In this document: positions 27,624 through 35,550 of the stretch, piece after piece
Position numbering within the stretch: the first letter of the stretch is position 1
How the letters are laid out: each line of letters begins with the position of its first letter
NCBI RefSeq assembly: GCF_038561935.1
Contig: NZ_CP102770.1
Coordinates: 9,548,001 to 9,612,000 of the forward strand
Direction: 5' to 3'
Origin: Myxococcus stipitatus
GTDB lineage: Bacteria > Myxococcota > Myxococcia > Myxococcales > Myxococcaceae
DNA length: 64,000 bases
Program-made: the position numbers and the translations under genes
Notes under the pieces: model-generated
Told to the model about the DNA's origin: nothing
What the model saw: only the letters and a program-made list of their open reading frames with translations
Databases searched by the model: none

Positions 27624-28166
27624 ATGAAGACAAGCAACTGGACGACGTGGCTCGCCCTGGTGAGCCTGGTGGGGGTGTCACTCGTGGGGTGCGGCGAAGA
27701 CGCGCTCCGGCCCGTCCGCGAAGAGGCGCGCCCCACGACGCCTCCCGAGGAGACCACCCGGTACGAGCTGCGCATCCGAGGAGTGCGGGCGCGGGGCTAC
27801 ACGGCCGCGCTGGTGGGCATCGAGAGCCTGACGGCCACGGTGGAGGGCCGGCCCATCGCGGTGCGGCTTCGCGCGAACCACATCAACCTCGCCGACACGG
27901 AGCACGCCCACCTGGTGGGGGAGTTCTACCTGCCCGAGGGCGCCAGCGACGTCCGGCTGTCGGTGCGGCTGGGCGCCTTCGGCGGCTTCGAGCACGCGAG
28001 CGGCGCGGGGATGATTGACGCCCGCACGGGCCCGCTCACCGTCGACACGCAGGTGGAGAGCCTGCGCCGCAACGGGCGGGCGACGCTGCTCCTGGACGTG
28101 GAGAAGTCGCTGACGCCGGAGGGGCGCGGACGACTGCTCCTGCCGCGCACCCGCCTCGTGTACTGA
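27624..28166 (+). CDS. small lipoprotein, DUF4382-like
   Basis: 180 residues. The start MKTSNWTTWLALVSLVGVSL leads to VGC, a lipobox. The mature part is beta-rich with YELRIRGVRARGYTAALVGI and a later GEFYLPEGASDVRLSVRLG, a layout similar to DUF4382 periplasmic domains; the match is loose. GGGAGGAACAGG precedes the ATG. It follows the DUF6923-type gene and is probably its partner at the cell surface. It converges with the MocR-type regulator gene, 9 bases apart. Confidence 0.7.
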   Translation: MKTSNWTTWLALVSLVGVSLVGCGEDALRPVREEARPTTPPEETTRYELRIRGVRARGYTAALVGIESLTATVEGRPIAVRLRANHINLADTEHAHLVGEFYLPEGASDVRLSVRLGAFGGFEHASGAGMIDARTGPLTVDTQVESLRRNGRATLLLDVEKSLTPEGRGRLLLPRTRLVY

Positions 28167-28175
28167 GCCAGGGCG

Positions 28176-29612
28176 CTACACCAGCCCTCGCGCGAGACAG
28201 CCCAGCGAGGACACCGCCGCCTCGATGCGCGGTGTCCAGGGTTGGCCACAGCTCAAGCGGATGAAGTTCCGGTAGGAGTCCGTCCGCGCGGAGAAGATGG
28301 GCCCGGGCGCCACGCTGATGCCCACGGCGAAGGCGCGCTCGTGCAGGGCCAGGGCGTCCACCGTGGGCGGCAGCTCCACCCACAACAGCGAGCCTCCCTC
28401 CGGCCGAGCCACCCGCGTCCCCTCCGGGAAGAACTCCGCCACGGCCTCCGCCATCCGCTCCACCTGCGCCTTCAGTCCCCGGCGCAGCGCGCGCAGGTGC
28501 CGGTCATACCCGCCCTCTTCCAGGAAGCGCGCGATGGCGAGCGGCGGCAAGGTCGCGGTCGCCACGGTGTGCGAGAACTTGAGCAGCTCCACGCGCTCGC
28601 GGAACTTCCCGGGCGCGACGTACCCGACGCGGAACCCCGGCGCGAGCGTCTTCGAGAACGAGCCACACAGCATCACGTTCCCCGTCGTGTCGAAGGACTT
28701 GCACGTGCGCGGACGCTCCGGGCCGAAGTGCAGGTCGCCGTAGATGTCGTCCTCGATGAGCGGGATGCCTCGCTCCTCCAGCATCGACACCAGCCGGCGC
28801 CGGTTCTCCTCCGGCATGCAGCTGCCCACCGGGTTGCTGAAGCTGGGCACCACCAGCACCGCCGCCACCCGCCGCCGCTCCAGCGCGGCCTGGAGCGCAT
28901 CCAGCTCCATGCCGTGGCGCGGGGAGCACGGAATCTCCAGCGCCTTCAGCCCCAGCGACTCGATGTTCTGGAGGGTGCCGTAGTACGCGGGGGACTCGAT
29001 GGCGATGGTGTCGCCCGTGCGGGCGACGGCGAGCAGGCCCAGGTGGATGGCCTCGGCGGCGCCGCAGGTGATGATGAAGTCGTCCGCGGACAGGGCCGCG
29101 CCCCAGTCGAGCGAGCGGCGCGCGAGCTGCTGCCGCAGCTCCAGGCACCCCGGGGGCGCGTCGTACAGGATGCCCAGCTCGCCCGACTCGCGCGTGAGGA
29201 TGTTCAGCTCGCGCATCAGCCGCCGCACCGGCAACAGCTCCGTCGCGGGCCACGCGCCGCCGAGCTGGATGACGCGAGGGTCTCGCATCGCGCGATACAC
29301 CTGGGACACCAGGCCGCTCACCGTCACGGGCGTGGCGCTCTTGGCGGGCTGGGACACCTGCGGCTCGGCGAGGCGGGGGCGCTCGCGGCGGCGCACGTAG
29401 TGGCCGGACTGGGGCCGCGTCTCGATGAGCCCCACCGACTCGAGGTGCAGGTACGCCTGGAGCACGGTGGAGATGCTCACCCGCTCACGCAGGCTGAGCT
29501 GCCGCACGGACGGCAGCCTGTCTCCGCCCCGCAGCGTGCCCGCGGCAATCGCGTCCGACAGCCGCTCGGCCACCTGCTCGTACAACTTGGGTTTGTGTGC
29601 CAGCGCGCCCAT
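28176..29612 (-). CDS. MocR-type regulator: GntR winged helix fused to aminotransferase-like domain
   Basis: 478 residues. A GntR winged helix-turn-helix spans residues about 10-75 (YEQVAERLSDAIAAGTLRGG, then LPSVRQLSLRERVSISTVLQ). The rest is a class I aminotransferase fold with the PLP-binding lysine in LCGSFSKTLAPGFRVGY near residue 320 and VVPSFSNPVGSCMPEENR. MocR regulators use PLP or a PLP adduct as effector and often control the divergent gene. Here the divergent gene is DUF2917, and a perfect inverted repeat lies between (29700-29736). It could alternatively be an enzyme, but the HTH makes a regulator much more likely. Confidence 0.92.
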   Translation of the reverse strand: MGALAHKPKLYEQVAERLSDAIAAGTLRGGDRLPSVRQLSLRERVSISTVLQAYLHLESVGLIETRPQSGHYVRRRERPRLAEPQVSQPAKSATPVTVSGLVSQVYRAMRDPRVIQLGGAWPATELLPVRRLMRELNILTRESGELGILYDAPPGCLELRQQLARRSLDWGAALSADDFIITCGAAEAIHLGLLAVARTGDTIAIESPAYYGTLQNIESLGLKALEIPCSPRHGMELDALQAALERRRVAAVLVVPSFSNPVGSCMPEENRRRLVSMLEERGIPLIEDDIYGDLHFGPERPRTCKSFDTTGNVMLCGSFSKTLAPGFRVGYVAPGKFRERVELLKFSHTVATATLPPLAIARFLEEGGYDRHLRALRRGLKAQVERMAEAVAEFFPEGTRVARPEGGSLLWVELPPTVDALALHERAFAVGISVAPGPIFSARTDSYRNFIRLSCGQPWTPRIEAAVSSLGCLARGLV

Positions 29613-29642
29613 TTACGCCCTCGTCGGTGAGTCTGTTTCGCG

Positions 29643-29654
29643 ACCTGTATCGGT
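29643..29654. promoter_or_regulatory. possible third half-site near the MocR gene
   Basis: The sequence CTGTATCGGT inside this stretch matches the half-site CTGTACTGGT at 29726-29735 at eight of ten positions, and lies about 30 bases ahead of the regulator start. Confidence 0.25.
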
Positions 29655-29699
29655 AACGGGCTGGCCGCCCGCCGCCCAGATACACCTCGCCCATGGCTC

Positions 29700-29736
29700 G
29701 ACCAGTACAGTTCCCGTGCTCCTGACTGTACTGGTC
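29700..29736. promoter_or_regulatory. 12-bp perfect inverted repeat, likely MocR operator
   Basis: GACCAGTACAGT (29700-29711) and ACTGTACTGGTC (29725-29736) are exact reverse complements separated by 13 bases. They sit in the only intergenic region between the divergent regulator and DUF2917 genes, about 75 to 110 bases from each start. MocR proteins bind as dimers to such paired sites. A control role on one or both promoters is inferred. Confidence 0.6.
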
Positions 29737-29810
29737 ACAAACCCGAGTTGCTGCATCTGTTCTGTTTTCCCGCCGGGGCGCATGGTGCCGCGCCAGGAGG
29801 ACATGGAGCC

Positions 29811-30140
29811 ATGCAGTCGATGAGCGCTCTCACGCGGCGGGGCTGGTTGGGCACGCTGTGGAATCAACTGAAGCCGGAAGTTCCCACGGACGCGGAGACC
29901 GGCGCCGTGGCGCTGTTTCACGGAGCCCTGTGGAGTCGTCACCTGGACGGGAGCGAGGGCCTCTCGCTCACCTGTACCGAGGGCCAGCTCTGGCTCACGT
30001 TCGAGTCGGACCCACGGGACTACATCCTGGAGCCCGGGAGCACGCTGCGCCTGGCGAAGCCGGGGCTCGTGGTGGTGCAGGCCACCCGGCCCTCGCGCTT
30101 CCGGCTCGCGAAGGGGGTCCCTTCGCTGGACGTGCGCTGA
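29811..30140 (+). CDS. DUF2917 family protein
   Basis: 109 residues. The C-terminal 70 residues match DUF2917: LTCTEGQLWLTFESDPRDYI followed by LEPGSTLRLAKPGLVVVQAT, a short cupin-like beta domain. No signal peptide and no cysteine pair. AGGAGG lies 9 bases before the ATG. Divergent from the MocR-type regulator, so it is the best candidate for its target. Function of the family is not known; in other bacteria it often lies next to regulators. Confidence 0.85.
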   Translation: MQSMSALTRRGWLGTLWNQLKPEVPTDAETGAVALFHGALWSRHLDGSEGLSLTCTEGQLWLTFESDPRDYILEPGSTLRLAKPGLVVVQATRPSRFRLAKGVPSLDVR

Positions 30141-30144
30141 AGCA

Positions 30145-31119
30145 TCAGTCGGCGGCGTGGCCCTCCAGCTTCACGGCGGAGGGCCGCGCGTCCTCGCGGG
30201 CACGCGAGGCCGAGGCACTGAGGACGAAGGCCGCGCCCAGGGCCACCAGCAACACGGGCGCGAGCGCGCTCTGCTCGAACCCGGCGCCGAAGGACAGGTC
30301 CGGCCGAGGCGCGTGGAACGGAAGGCCGAGGAAGCGCAGCCCTCCGAGCAGCACGAAGAACACTCCGCTCAACATCCCCTCCGGCCGCGAGCGCCACCCG
30401 AAGCGCACCGCCAGGAGGATGGCGCCCAGGACCGCGCCCTCCAGCACGGCCTGGTAGAGCAGCACGGGATGGCGCGCGGGGAGGATGCGGTACAGCTCCG
30501 CGAGGAACGCTTCGTTCGTGCGCGCCAGGAGCGCGAGCTCGTGGCCCGGTGCATGGGCCAGCGCCGTGACATCGAACGAGGGAGTCACCACGGGCTGGAA
30601 GTCGGGCATGCCGACCTCCGAGGGAAAGACGAAGCCCCAGGGCGCGGAGGTCACCTGCCCCAGTGGCATCCCTTCCGTGAACAGGGCCAGATGGCCCAGG
30701 AAGAAACCCAGCGGAGCGAAGACCACCAACGCGTCCGTCACTTGAAGCCAGGGACGTTGGTGCTGGCGCGCGAAGTACACCGCGAAGACCAGCACACCCA
30801 GCAGGGCACCCAGCATGGAGGCGCCGCCCTGTCGGAACTGGAAGAAGAGGGTGAGGTCCTGGGAGAAGTCCTCCCATTGGTGCAGGAGCACGTAGCCCAG
30901 CCGCCCACCCAGCATCACGCCGAAGAGGCCCGCGTAGAGCACGAGCTCCGGCACCTCTCGCTTCTGGAACGGCCCGTGTCCGCGCGTGGCTTGTCGCCAG
31001 AGCGCGGCGAACACAAGGAGGAAGCCCACGAGATACGCGGCTCCTGTCCAGCGCAGGAAGAGGGTCTCGGAGAAGCGCACCACCACCGGGCTGACGTCAT
31101 GGAGCGGATGAGCGGACAC
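30145..31119 (-). CDS. Lgt-like membrane protein lacking canonical catalytic residues
   Basis: 324 residues with about seven hydrophobic segments that align with prolipoprotein diacylglyceryl transferase: GGRLGYVLLHQWEDF matches the 'GaRlGYvl' region, RHPVLLYQAVLEG matches 'RHPsqLYe...EG', and LLGGLRFLGL retains the Arg equivalent to E. coli Arg239. However GGASMLGALLG replaces the GGMSFHGG loop (His103 lost) and GFFLGHLALFTEG replaces GxGRxxNFxNxE (Arg143 and Asn146 lost). So it is probably not a normal Lgt; a working copy must exist elsewhere because the window is full of lipoproteins. Convergent with DUF2917, 4 bases between stops. Confidence 0.75.
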   Translation of the reverse strand: MSAHPLHDVSPVVVRFSETLFLRWTGAAYLVGFLLVFAALWRQATRGHGPFQKREVPELVLYAGLFGVMLGGRLGYVLLHQWEDFSQDLTLFFQFRQGGASMLGALLGVLVFAVYFARQHQRPWLQVTDALVVFAPLGFFLGHLALFTEGMPLGQVTSAPWGFVFPSEVGMPDFQPVVTPSFDVTALAHAPGHELALLARTNEAFLAELYRILPARHPVLLYQAVLEGAVLGAILLAVRFGWRSRPEGMLSGVFFVLLGGLRFLGLPFHAPRPDLSFGAGFEQSALAPVLLVALGAAFVLSASASRAREDARPSAVKLEGHAAD

Positions 31120-31187
31120 GGCGATGCCTCGAGGGCGAGTCCACGGGAGGGCACGCCTGGGCGAGCCACTCCCGTGGCGCGGGTTCG

Positions 31188-31562
31188 CTACTTGAAGAAG
31201 TCGTTGGGGGCGATGTCGGTGGGACTGGTCCCGACGACCTTCCGGAAGCGGATGATGTAGCCGCTGTCGCCTTTACTGATGTGCTGGTAGCGGAGTGAGT
31301 CCAGCTTTCCGGCGGCGACCAGTTGGTTCCAATCGCTGCCGTTGACGCGAATGACCGCGGAGGGACCACAGCAGTTGTACGTCACGTCCGATGTAATCAC
31401 GCCCGCATTCCAGGTGATGGTCGGACAGGATTGCTCATAGAGGCCCAGCGGCACCGTGGCGGCCCCCTGGTTCAGGGTCTGGATGCAATCCTCCGCACCT
31501 TGTGCTGTTCCCTGCGTCAGACAGAGCCCGACAAGACACACGCCCACCGCGAGTTTCTTCAT
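31188..31562 (-). CDS. small secreted cysteine-containing protein
   Basis: 124 residues. A signal peptide (KKLAVGVCLVGLCLTQGTAQGA) precedes a compact domain of about 100 residues with four cysteines, two adjacent (TYNCCGP). No family recognised. Its sequence lacks a lipobox. It lies between the Lgt-like gene and another small exported protein on the same strand, with 35 bases to the latter, so a three-gene transcript is possible. Confidence 0.75.
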   Translation of the reverse strand: MKKLAVGVCLVGLCLTQGTAQGAEDCIQTLNQGAATVPLGLYEQSCPTITWNAGVITSDVTYNCCGPSAVIRVNGSDWNQLVAAGKLDSLRYQHISKGDSGYIIRFRKVVGTSPTDIAPNDFFK

Positions 31563-31597
31563 GGCAACGCCTCCTCGATTGGGGGTTCAGGCCTGCG

Positions 31598-31837
31598 TTA
31601 CATCGTGGGTTTGCTGGTGGCCTCTTTGGCCTTCGTCTCGGTCTTCTTGTTCTTGGGGTCCTGCTTGGCGGCCTTGTCCTCCTCGACGGTGAGGACCTTC
31701 GGCGCCTTCGAGTTGGCGGCCTCCTCGGCCTTGGCGGACGGCTTCTCTGTCGGCGTCTTGGCCGGAGGTGTCTTGGTGTCCGTGGCGTACGCCGCGGACG
31801 CGATGCAGAGGAGTCCCAATGCCACCCAGTTCTTCAT
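31598..31837 (-). CDS. small Lys/Pro/Thr-rich secreted protein
   Basis: 79 residues from MKNWVALGLLCIASAAYA, a signal peptide, followed by a low-complexity mature part made almost entirely of Lys, Thr, Glu, Ala and Pro (DTKTPPAKTPTEKPSAKAEE). Likely disordered. AAAGGA 10 bases before the ATG at 31837 decides the start over an upstream in-frame ATG. It may form an operon with the small Cys-containing protein and the Lgt-like protein. Confidence 0.7.
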   Translation of the reverse strand: MKNWVALGLLCIASAAYATDTKTPPAKTPTEKPSAKAEEAANSKAPKVLTVEEDKAAKQDPKNKKTETKAKEATSKPTM

Positions 31838-31987
31838 GGAATGTGTCCTTTCAATGCAGACAGCGTCATGAGCTTCGCGGATGACACAAAGCAACGCCGC
31901 GCACTGTTACCGGTCGACACCACGCACTCAATGACCCCAGGGGACTGGGGACTGTTGATGCAGGGACAGTCACACGAAGGTGGGCGC

Positions 31988-32017
31988 CGGCGAGCCCGGG
32001 ACTCGGAGGGCTCGCCG
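31988..32017 (-). terminator. terminator hairpin after mbhA
   Basis: CGGCGAGCCC (31988-31997) pairs with GGGCTCGCCG (32008-32017) in a perfect 10-bp stem, 10 bases past the mbhA stop on the leftward strand. No strong T-run follows. Confidence 0.55.
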
Positions 32018-32026
32018 AAAGGAGGC

Positions 32027-32830
32027 TCAGCTCAAGGTACCACGGAAGCCGATAGGCCCTTCCTGGTCGTAGGTCATGGTCCCCGTCAGCGTCTTGCCGC
32101 CGTCACTGGAGGAGACATTGACGGAGACGACGTTCTGCTTCGGCCGGGAGCCGATGAGCCACTGTCCACCGGGTTGCCAGGGCGCGGTGTTGCCGCCCCA
32201 CTGGTTCTCGACGGTGTACGTGCCCGCGCTGGACTGGGTGGCCCGGAAGCCGATGGGCCCTTCCTGGTCGTAGGTCATGGTGCCCGTCAGCGTCTTCCCG
32301 CCGTCGTTGGAGGTGACACTCATGGCGACGACGTTCTGGCCCTTGCGTGCGCCCAGGCCCCAGAGTCCGCCGGCATTCCACGGCGCGGTGGCGCCGCCCC
32401 ACTGGTTCTCCACGGCGTAGGCGCCGCCATTGGCGAGCTCGCTCTTGAAGCCGATGGGTTTCTCGCCCGAGTAGGTCATCGTGCCCGCGAAGGTCTGTCC
32501 GCCGTCGCTGGAGGTGATGTCGATGGCGACGACGCCCTGGTCCACGCGACAGCCGAGGACGAAGGTGCCGCCCGCGTTCCAGGGCGCGGAGGGGCCACCC
32601 CACTGGTTCTCCACTTTGTAGGTGTTGGGGCCGGAGAGGGTTCCGCGGAAGCCGATGGCCTGCTCACCCGCGTACGTCATGGTTCCGGTCAGCGTCTTGC
32701 CTCCATCGCGGGAGGTGACATTCATCGCGATGACGTTCTGCTTGGGCCGATTGCCGATGACCCAGACACCCCCCGGATTCCAAGGAGCCGTCGAACCACC
32801 CCACTGGTTCTGAACGCTATACATGGACAT
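32027..32830 (-). CDS. mbhA: myxobacterial hemagglutinin (OAA-family lectin)
   Basis: 267 residues, made of four tandem units of 67 residues, each opening VENQWGG-x-x-APW (QNQWGGSTAPWNPGG in the first) and closing with a GxMTY...IGF strand. This is the length and repeat count known for MBHA of Myxococcus xanthus, a high-mannose-binding lectin of the OAA family that is made during fruiting-body development and found at the cell surface despite lacking a signal peptide; none is seen here. AAAGGAA precedes the ATG. The M. xanthus gene is reported to use a sigma-54 type promoter; here TTGC at 32871-32874 gives a possible -12 element, but no convincing GG at -24. Confidence 0.96.
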   Translation of the reverse strand: MSMYSVQNQWGGSTAPWNPGGVWVIGNRPKQNVIAMNVTSRDGGKTLTGTMTYAGEQAIGFRGTLSGPNTYKVENQWGGPSAPWNAGGTFVLGCRVDQGVVAIDITSSDGGQTFAGTMTYSGEKPIGFKSELANGGAYAVENQWGGATAPWNAGGLWGLGARKGQNVVAMSVTSNDGGKTLTGTMTYDQEGPIGFRATQSSAGTYTVENQWGGNTAPWQPGGQWLIGSRPKQNVVSVNVSSSDGGKTLTGTMTYDQEGPIGFRGTLS

Positions 32831-33104
32831 GCTGGCATTCCTTTGTCTGTGAGCCGGACGCATGGAAACAGCAAGCGGAGGCAGGCCCCGGAATGGACCG
32901 ACCTCCGCGCCGCGCATGCTCAGACTTCACATCAATGGCAGTCCAGACAGGCCATCCATGATGCCGCACACTGGACAGGGCGCCTGTCCAGGGGCACACC
33001 GGGGCTGGACCTCCAGGGAGGGGAAGTGACTGAGATTGAACCGTCCCGGCGGGCCTCTCCAGGCGCGACTCAACGACAGACGCCGATGCTACCGTTCCGT
33101 GACC

Positions 33105-33776
33105 ATGTCGACCCTTCATGCTCCTTGGTCATTGTTGGCTGTCATTTTCTGCCTGGGCTGCGCAACCGCCACCAAGCCCCCCATTCAGAAGGCCTGGGAA
33201 GAAGCGGAGGTGGAGTGCCTCGCCGCAGAGCAGGACCACTGTGTCTCTCTTCTCTGCATGGGGGACACCTGCGGTTTCTACCCCTGCGGGGAGCTGCCCG
33301 GAGAGGTCGAGTTGGCTCGATTCCCGCCAGCGCGCCCTCCCGCTGCCGCTGCGGCGCCGGGCATGGGACCGCGGAGAAGCTGGGGCGCCGGGCAAAAGCT
33401 CCCGAGGGGCGCCGTCATGGTGTTCCCCAACTGGAATGGTGCCCCGGAGAGAGTCGTCCCACCTTCACGCCAGCTCACGCCGGGTCGCTGGGAGAAACAC
33501 CACATCTTCCCCCAGTCCGAAGACCTCGCACGCTGGTTCGAGCGCCAGGGCGTCAAGATCCACCACTACACGATGCCAATTCCGCTTCACGTCCATCGGC
33601 GAATCCACGACGGCACAGGGCGCGGAGGTGCATGGAACGATGCCTGGCGGAGCTACATGCGGCAGAACCCGCGCGCCAAACCAGAGGAGATCTTCAAGCA
33701 TGCGGGGGAGCTGATCCACCGCTTCGACCTCATGGGAGGCCCTGTTCAGCCCTACTATTCTCGCCCAGGAGCGTGA
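33105..33776 (+). CDS. sitA6: SitA6-family polymorphic lipoprotein toxin
   Basis: 223 residues. The signal sequence LLAVIFCLGC puts the lipid on Cys19, as needed for transfer between myxobacterial cells by TraA/TraB outer-membrane exchange. The middle has a cysteine cluster (SLLCMGDTCGFYPCGELPG) and a Pro/Ala hinge. The C-terminal toxin part contains KHHIFPQSEDLARWFERQG, then HHYTMPIPLHVHRRIHDG, an HHxxP plus His-rich arrangement typical of WHH/HNH-like nuclease toxins. The next gene, 6 bases on, encodes a double-CXXCG immunity protein, which fixes the family. The ATG at 33105 is chosen for the lipobox. Nuclease activity is inferred. Confidence 0.85.
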   Translation: MSTLHAPWSLLAVIFCLGCATATKPPIQKAWEEAEVECLAAEQDHCVSLLCMGDTCGFYPCGELPGEVELARFPPARPPAAAAAPGMGPRRSWGAGQKLPRGAVMVFPNWNGAPERVVPPSRQLTPGRWEKHHIFPQSEDLARWFERQGVKIHHYTMPIPLHVHRRIHDGTGRGGAWNDAWRSYMRQNPRAKPEEIFKHAGELIHRFDLMGGPVQPYYSRPGA

Positions 33777-33782
33777 GGCCAC

Positions 33783-34505
33783 ATGAGTCGGTTCTATTGG
33801 GTGAACGAGGACAGGACCATCGCGGAGAGATACGGCGGGGAGGTCGATGGGTGGCGTCCGTTGGCGCTTCCCGGCGTGAGCTGTCACACCTGCGGCGCGA
33901 CGTGGAGCGACGTGGGCCATGACTACCCTTCCGTCGACCTCTCACAACTGCCCGAGCGCCGCGATCTTGAACGAGCCAGACCCGAGCCCTTCCCCGAGTT
34001 CGCGCGCCTTCGCGAAGCAGTACGCCCACTGACTCCGCCCGATGCACACCTTCCGCCGGGAACAGGCTTTGGCCCACTCGCAGGCCGAGCCTGGGGCGAG
34101 TTCGGCCCCATCGCCTGGGTGGGGGGACTCACCCTCCTCATGCGCCGAGATGCACTGGCGCGCCTCCAAGCAGAAGGAGTGCGTGGACTGAAAGGGTTCC
34201 GCACGGAGCTTCGCTTCCGCCAGAAGAGCCCACCCGACCTGCTGGAGCTCGAATTGGAGCCACGCGGCAGGCTTCACCCCGACTGCATTCCCCCAGACGC
34301 ACCACCACCGTGCCCGACCTGCGGCCGGCACGGATTCATGCGACCCGAGGATCCAGTTCTGGAGGCTGCGTCCCTGCCTCGAGAGCTGGACCTCTTCCGG
34401 GTCGGCGACTTCGCCACCATGGTCATCGCCACCGAGCGGTGCAGGGAGGTCGTGCACCGCCTGGGGCTCGACGGCTTCACGTTCCAGGAACTGCCAACAC
34501 GCTGA
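33783..34505 (+). CDS. sitI6: SitI6-family double-CXXCG immunity protein
   Basis: 240 residues, cytoplasmic (no signal peptide). Two CxxCG knuckles, CHTCG at residues 34-38 and CPTCG at 177-181, define the myxobacterial double-CXXCG family whose members protect against SitA6 toxins. It opens RFYWVNEDR and ends with a region of mixed strands (FATMVIATERCREVVHRLGL). Immediate neighbour of the lipoprotein toxin and surely co-transcribed with it. The knuckles presumably bind zinc and shape the toxin-binding surface (inference). Confidence 0.9.
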   Translation: MSRFYWVNEDRTIAERYGGEVDGWRPLALPGVSCHTCGATWSDVGHDYPSVDLSQLPERRDLERARPEPFPEFARLREAVRPLTPPDAHLPPGTGFGPLAGRAWGEFGPIAWVGGLTLLMRRDALARLQAEGVRGLKGFRTELRFRQKSPPDLLELELEPRGRLHPDCIPPDAPPPCPTCGRHGFMRPEDPVLEAASLPRELDLFRVGDFATMVIATERCREVVHRLGLDGFTFQELPTR

Positions 34506-34518
34506 CCAGCGGCCACGG

Positions 34519-34545
34519 GGACCCGGAAGCCACGCTCCCGGGTCC
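34519..34545. terminator. hairpin between sitI and map
   Basis: GGACCCGG (34519-34526) and CCGGGTCC (34538-34545) are perfectly complementary with an 11-base loop, placed between two convergent stop codons. Confidence 0.5.
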
Positions 34546-34554
34546 ACCCGGCGC

Positions 34555-35550
34555 TCACGCCACGGTGAGAATGTCCGCGCCCTTGTCGGTCACGAGCAGC
34601 GTGTGCTCGAACTGCGCGCTGCGGCTGCCGTCCGCGGTGACGGCGGTCCACCCGTCATCCCACGTGCGGTGCCCCCAGCCACCCTGGTTGATCATCGGCT
34701 CGACCGTGAAAATCATGCCGGGCTCCATGACGGTGTCGCACTCGGGCTCGTAGTAGTGCGGAATCTGGAGCGACGTGTGGAACGTCTCGCCGATGCCATG
34801 GCCGCAGTACGCACGCACCACGCTCATCCCGTTCTTCGTCGCGTGCTCTTCAATGGCCCGGCCGATGTCGCTGATGGGACGCCCCGGCTTCACCGCCGCG
34901 ATCCCCAAATCCAGACACTCGCGAGTCACCTGCACCAGGCGCTGGCTCTCCGGCTCCACGTTGCCCACGAAGTACGTGGCCGAGCAGTCGCCGTGCACCC
35001 CATCCAGGAAGATGGTGATGTCCAGGTTCACGATGTCCCCATCCTCCAGCGCCCGGTTGTCGGGGATGCCGTGGCAGATGACCTCGTTGACCGAGGTGCA
35101 CAGCGACTTGGGGAAGCCGTGGTAGTTGAGCGTGCTCGGATAGCCACCCCGGCGGATGTAGGCCTCGTGGGTGATGGCATCCAGCTCATCCGTGGTGATG
35201 CCCGGACGCACGTGCGTGGACACCTCCTGGAGCACCTCCGCCGCGGCCTTGCAGGCCCGGCGCATGCGCGCGATGACGTCCGGAGAGCGGATCTCCGAGC
35301 CCGTCGCGCGGCGCTGGGGGCGCCCCGTCGCGGCGTAGTCCGGCCGGGGGATGTGCAGCGGCACGTCGCGGCGAGGGCTGATGATGCCCGGGCGGATGCC
35401 CTTGCGAGCGACCTCGGGGCCCTTCTTGCGGGCCTCGACGGCGTCGGCGCCACGGTGGCACTTCTTGTACTTGGTACCGCTGCCGCACCAGCAGACATCA
35501 TTGGGACCAGGCAGCACGGCGGGAGGGGTACGGGGACTGGCGGTGGTCAT
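34555..35550 (-). CDS. map: type I methionine aminopeptidase with SEC-C zinc motif
   Basis: 331 residues. It removes the N-terminal Met from new proteins. The N-terminus carries a SEC-C motif, CWCGSGTKYKKCHRG, found in a subgroup of Map proteins that contact the ribosome. The pita-bread fold residues are present: YHGFPKSLCTSVNEVICHGIP, the metal Asp in VNLDITIFLDGVHGDC, GHGIGETFH, MIFTVEPMI and the last Glu in SAQFEHTLLV. Its start overlaps the stop of a small HTH gene by 4 bases, so the two are transcribed together. Confidence 0.96.
   Translation of the reverse strand: MTTASPRTPPAVLPGPNDVCWCGSGTKYKKCHRGADAVEARKKGPEVARKGIRPGIISPRRDVPLHIPRPDYAATGRPQRRATGSEIRSPDVIARMRRACKAAAEVLQEVSTHVRPGITTDELDAITHEAYIRRGGYPSTLNYHGFPKSLCTSVNEVICHGIPDNRALEDGDIVNLDITIFLDGVHGDCSATYFVGNVEPESQRLVQVTRECLDLGIAAVKPGRPISDIGRAIEEHATKNGMSVVRAYCGHGIGETFHTSLQIPHYYEPECDTVMEPGMIFTVEPMINQGGWGHRTWDDGWTAVTADGSRSAQFEHTLLVTDKGADILTVA

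Noticed and set aside
25090-27681. 863-residue leftward open frame
   Set aside because: It crosses the antisense of two well-supported genes and has antisense-type composition.
32871-32884. Sigma-54 promoter for mbhA
   Set aside because: TTGC fits a -12 box but the -24 position reads CTGCC rather than TGGCAC, so I do not list it as a feature.
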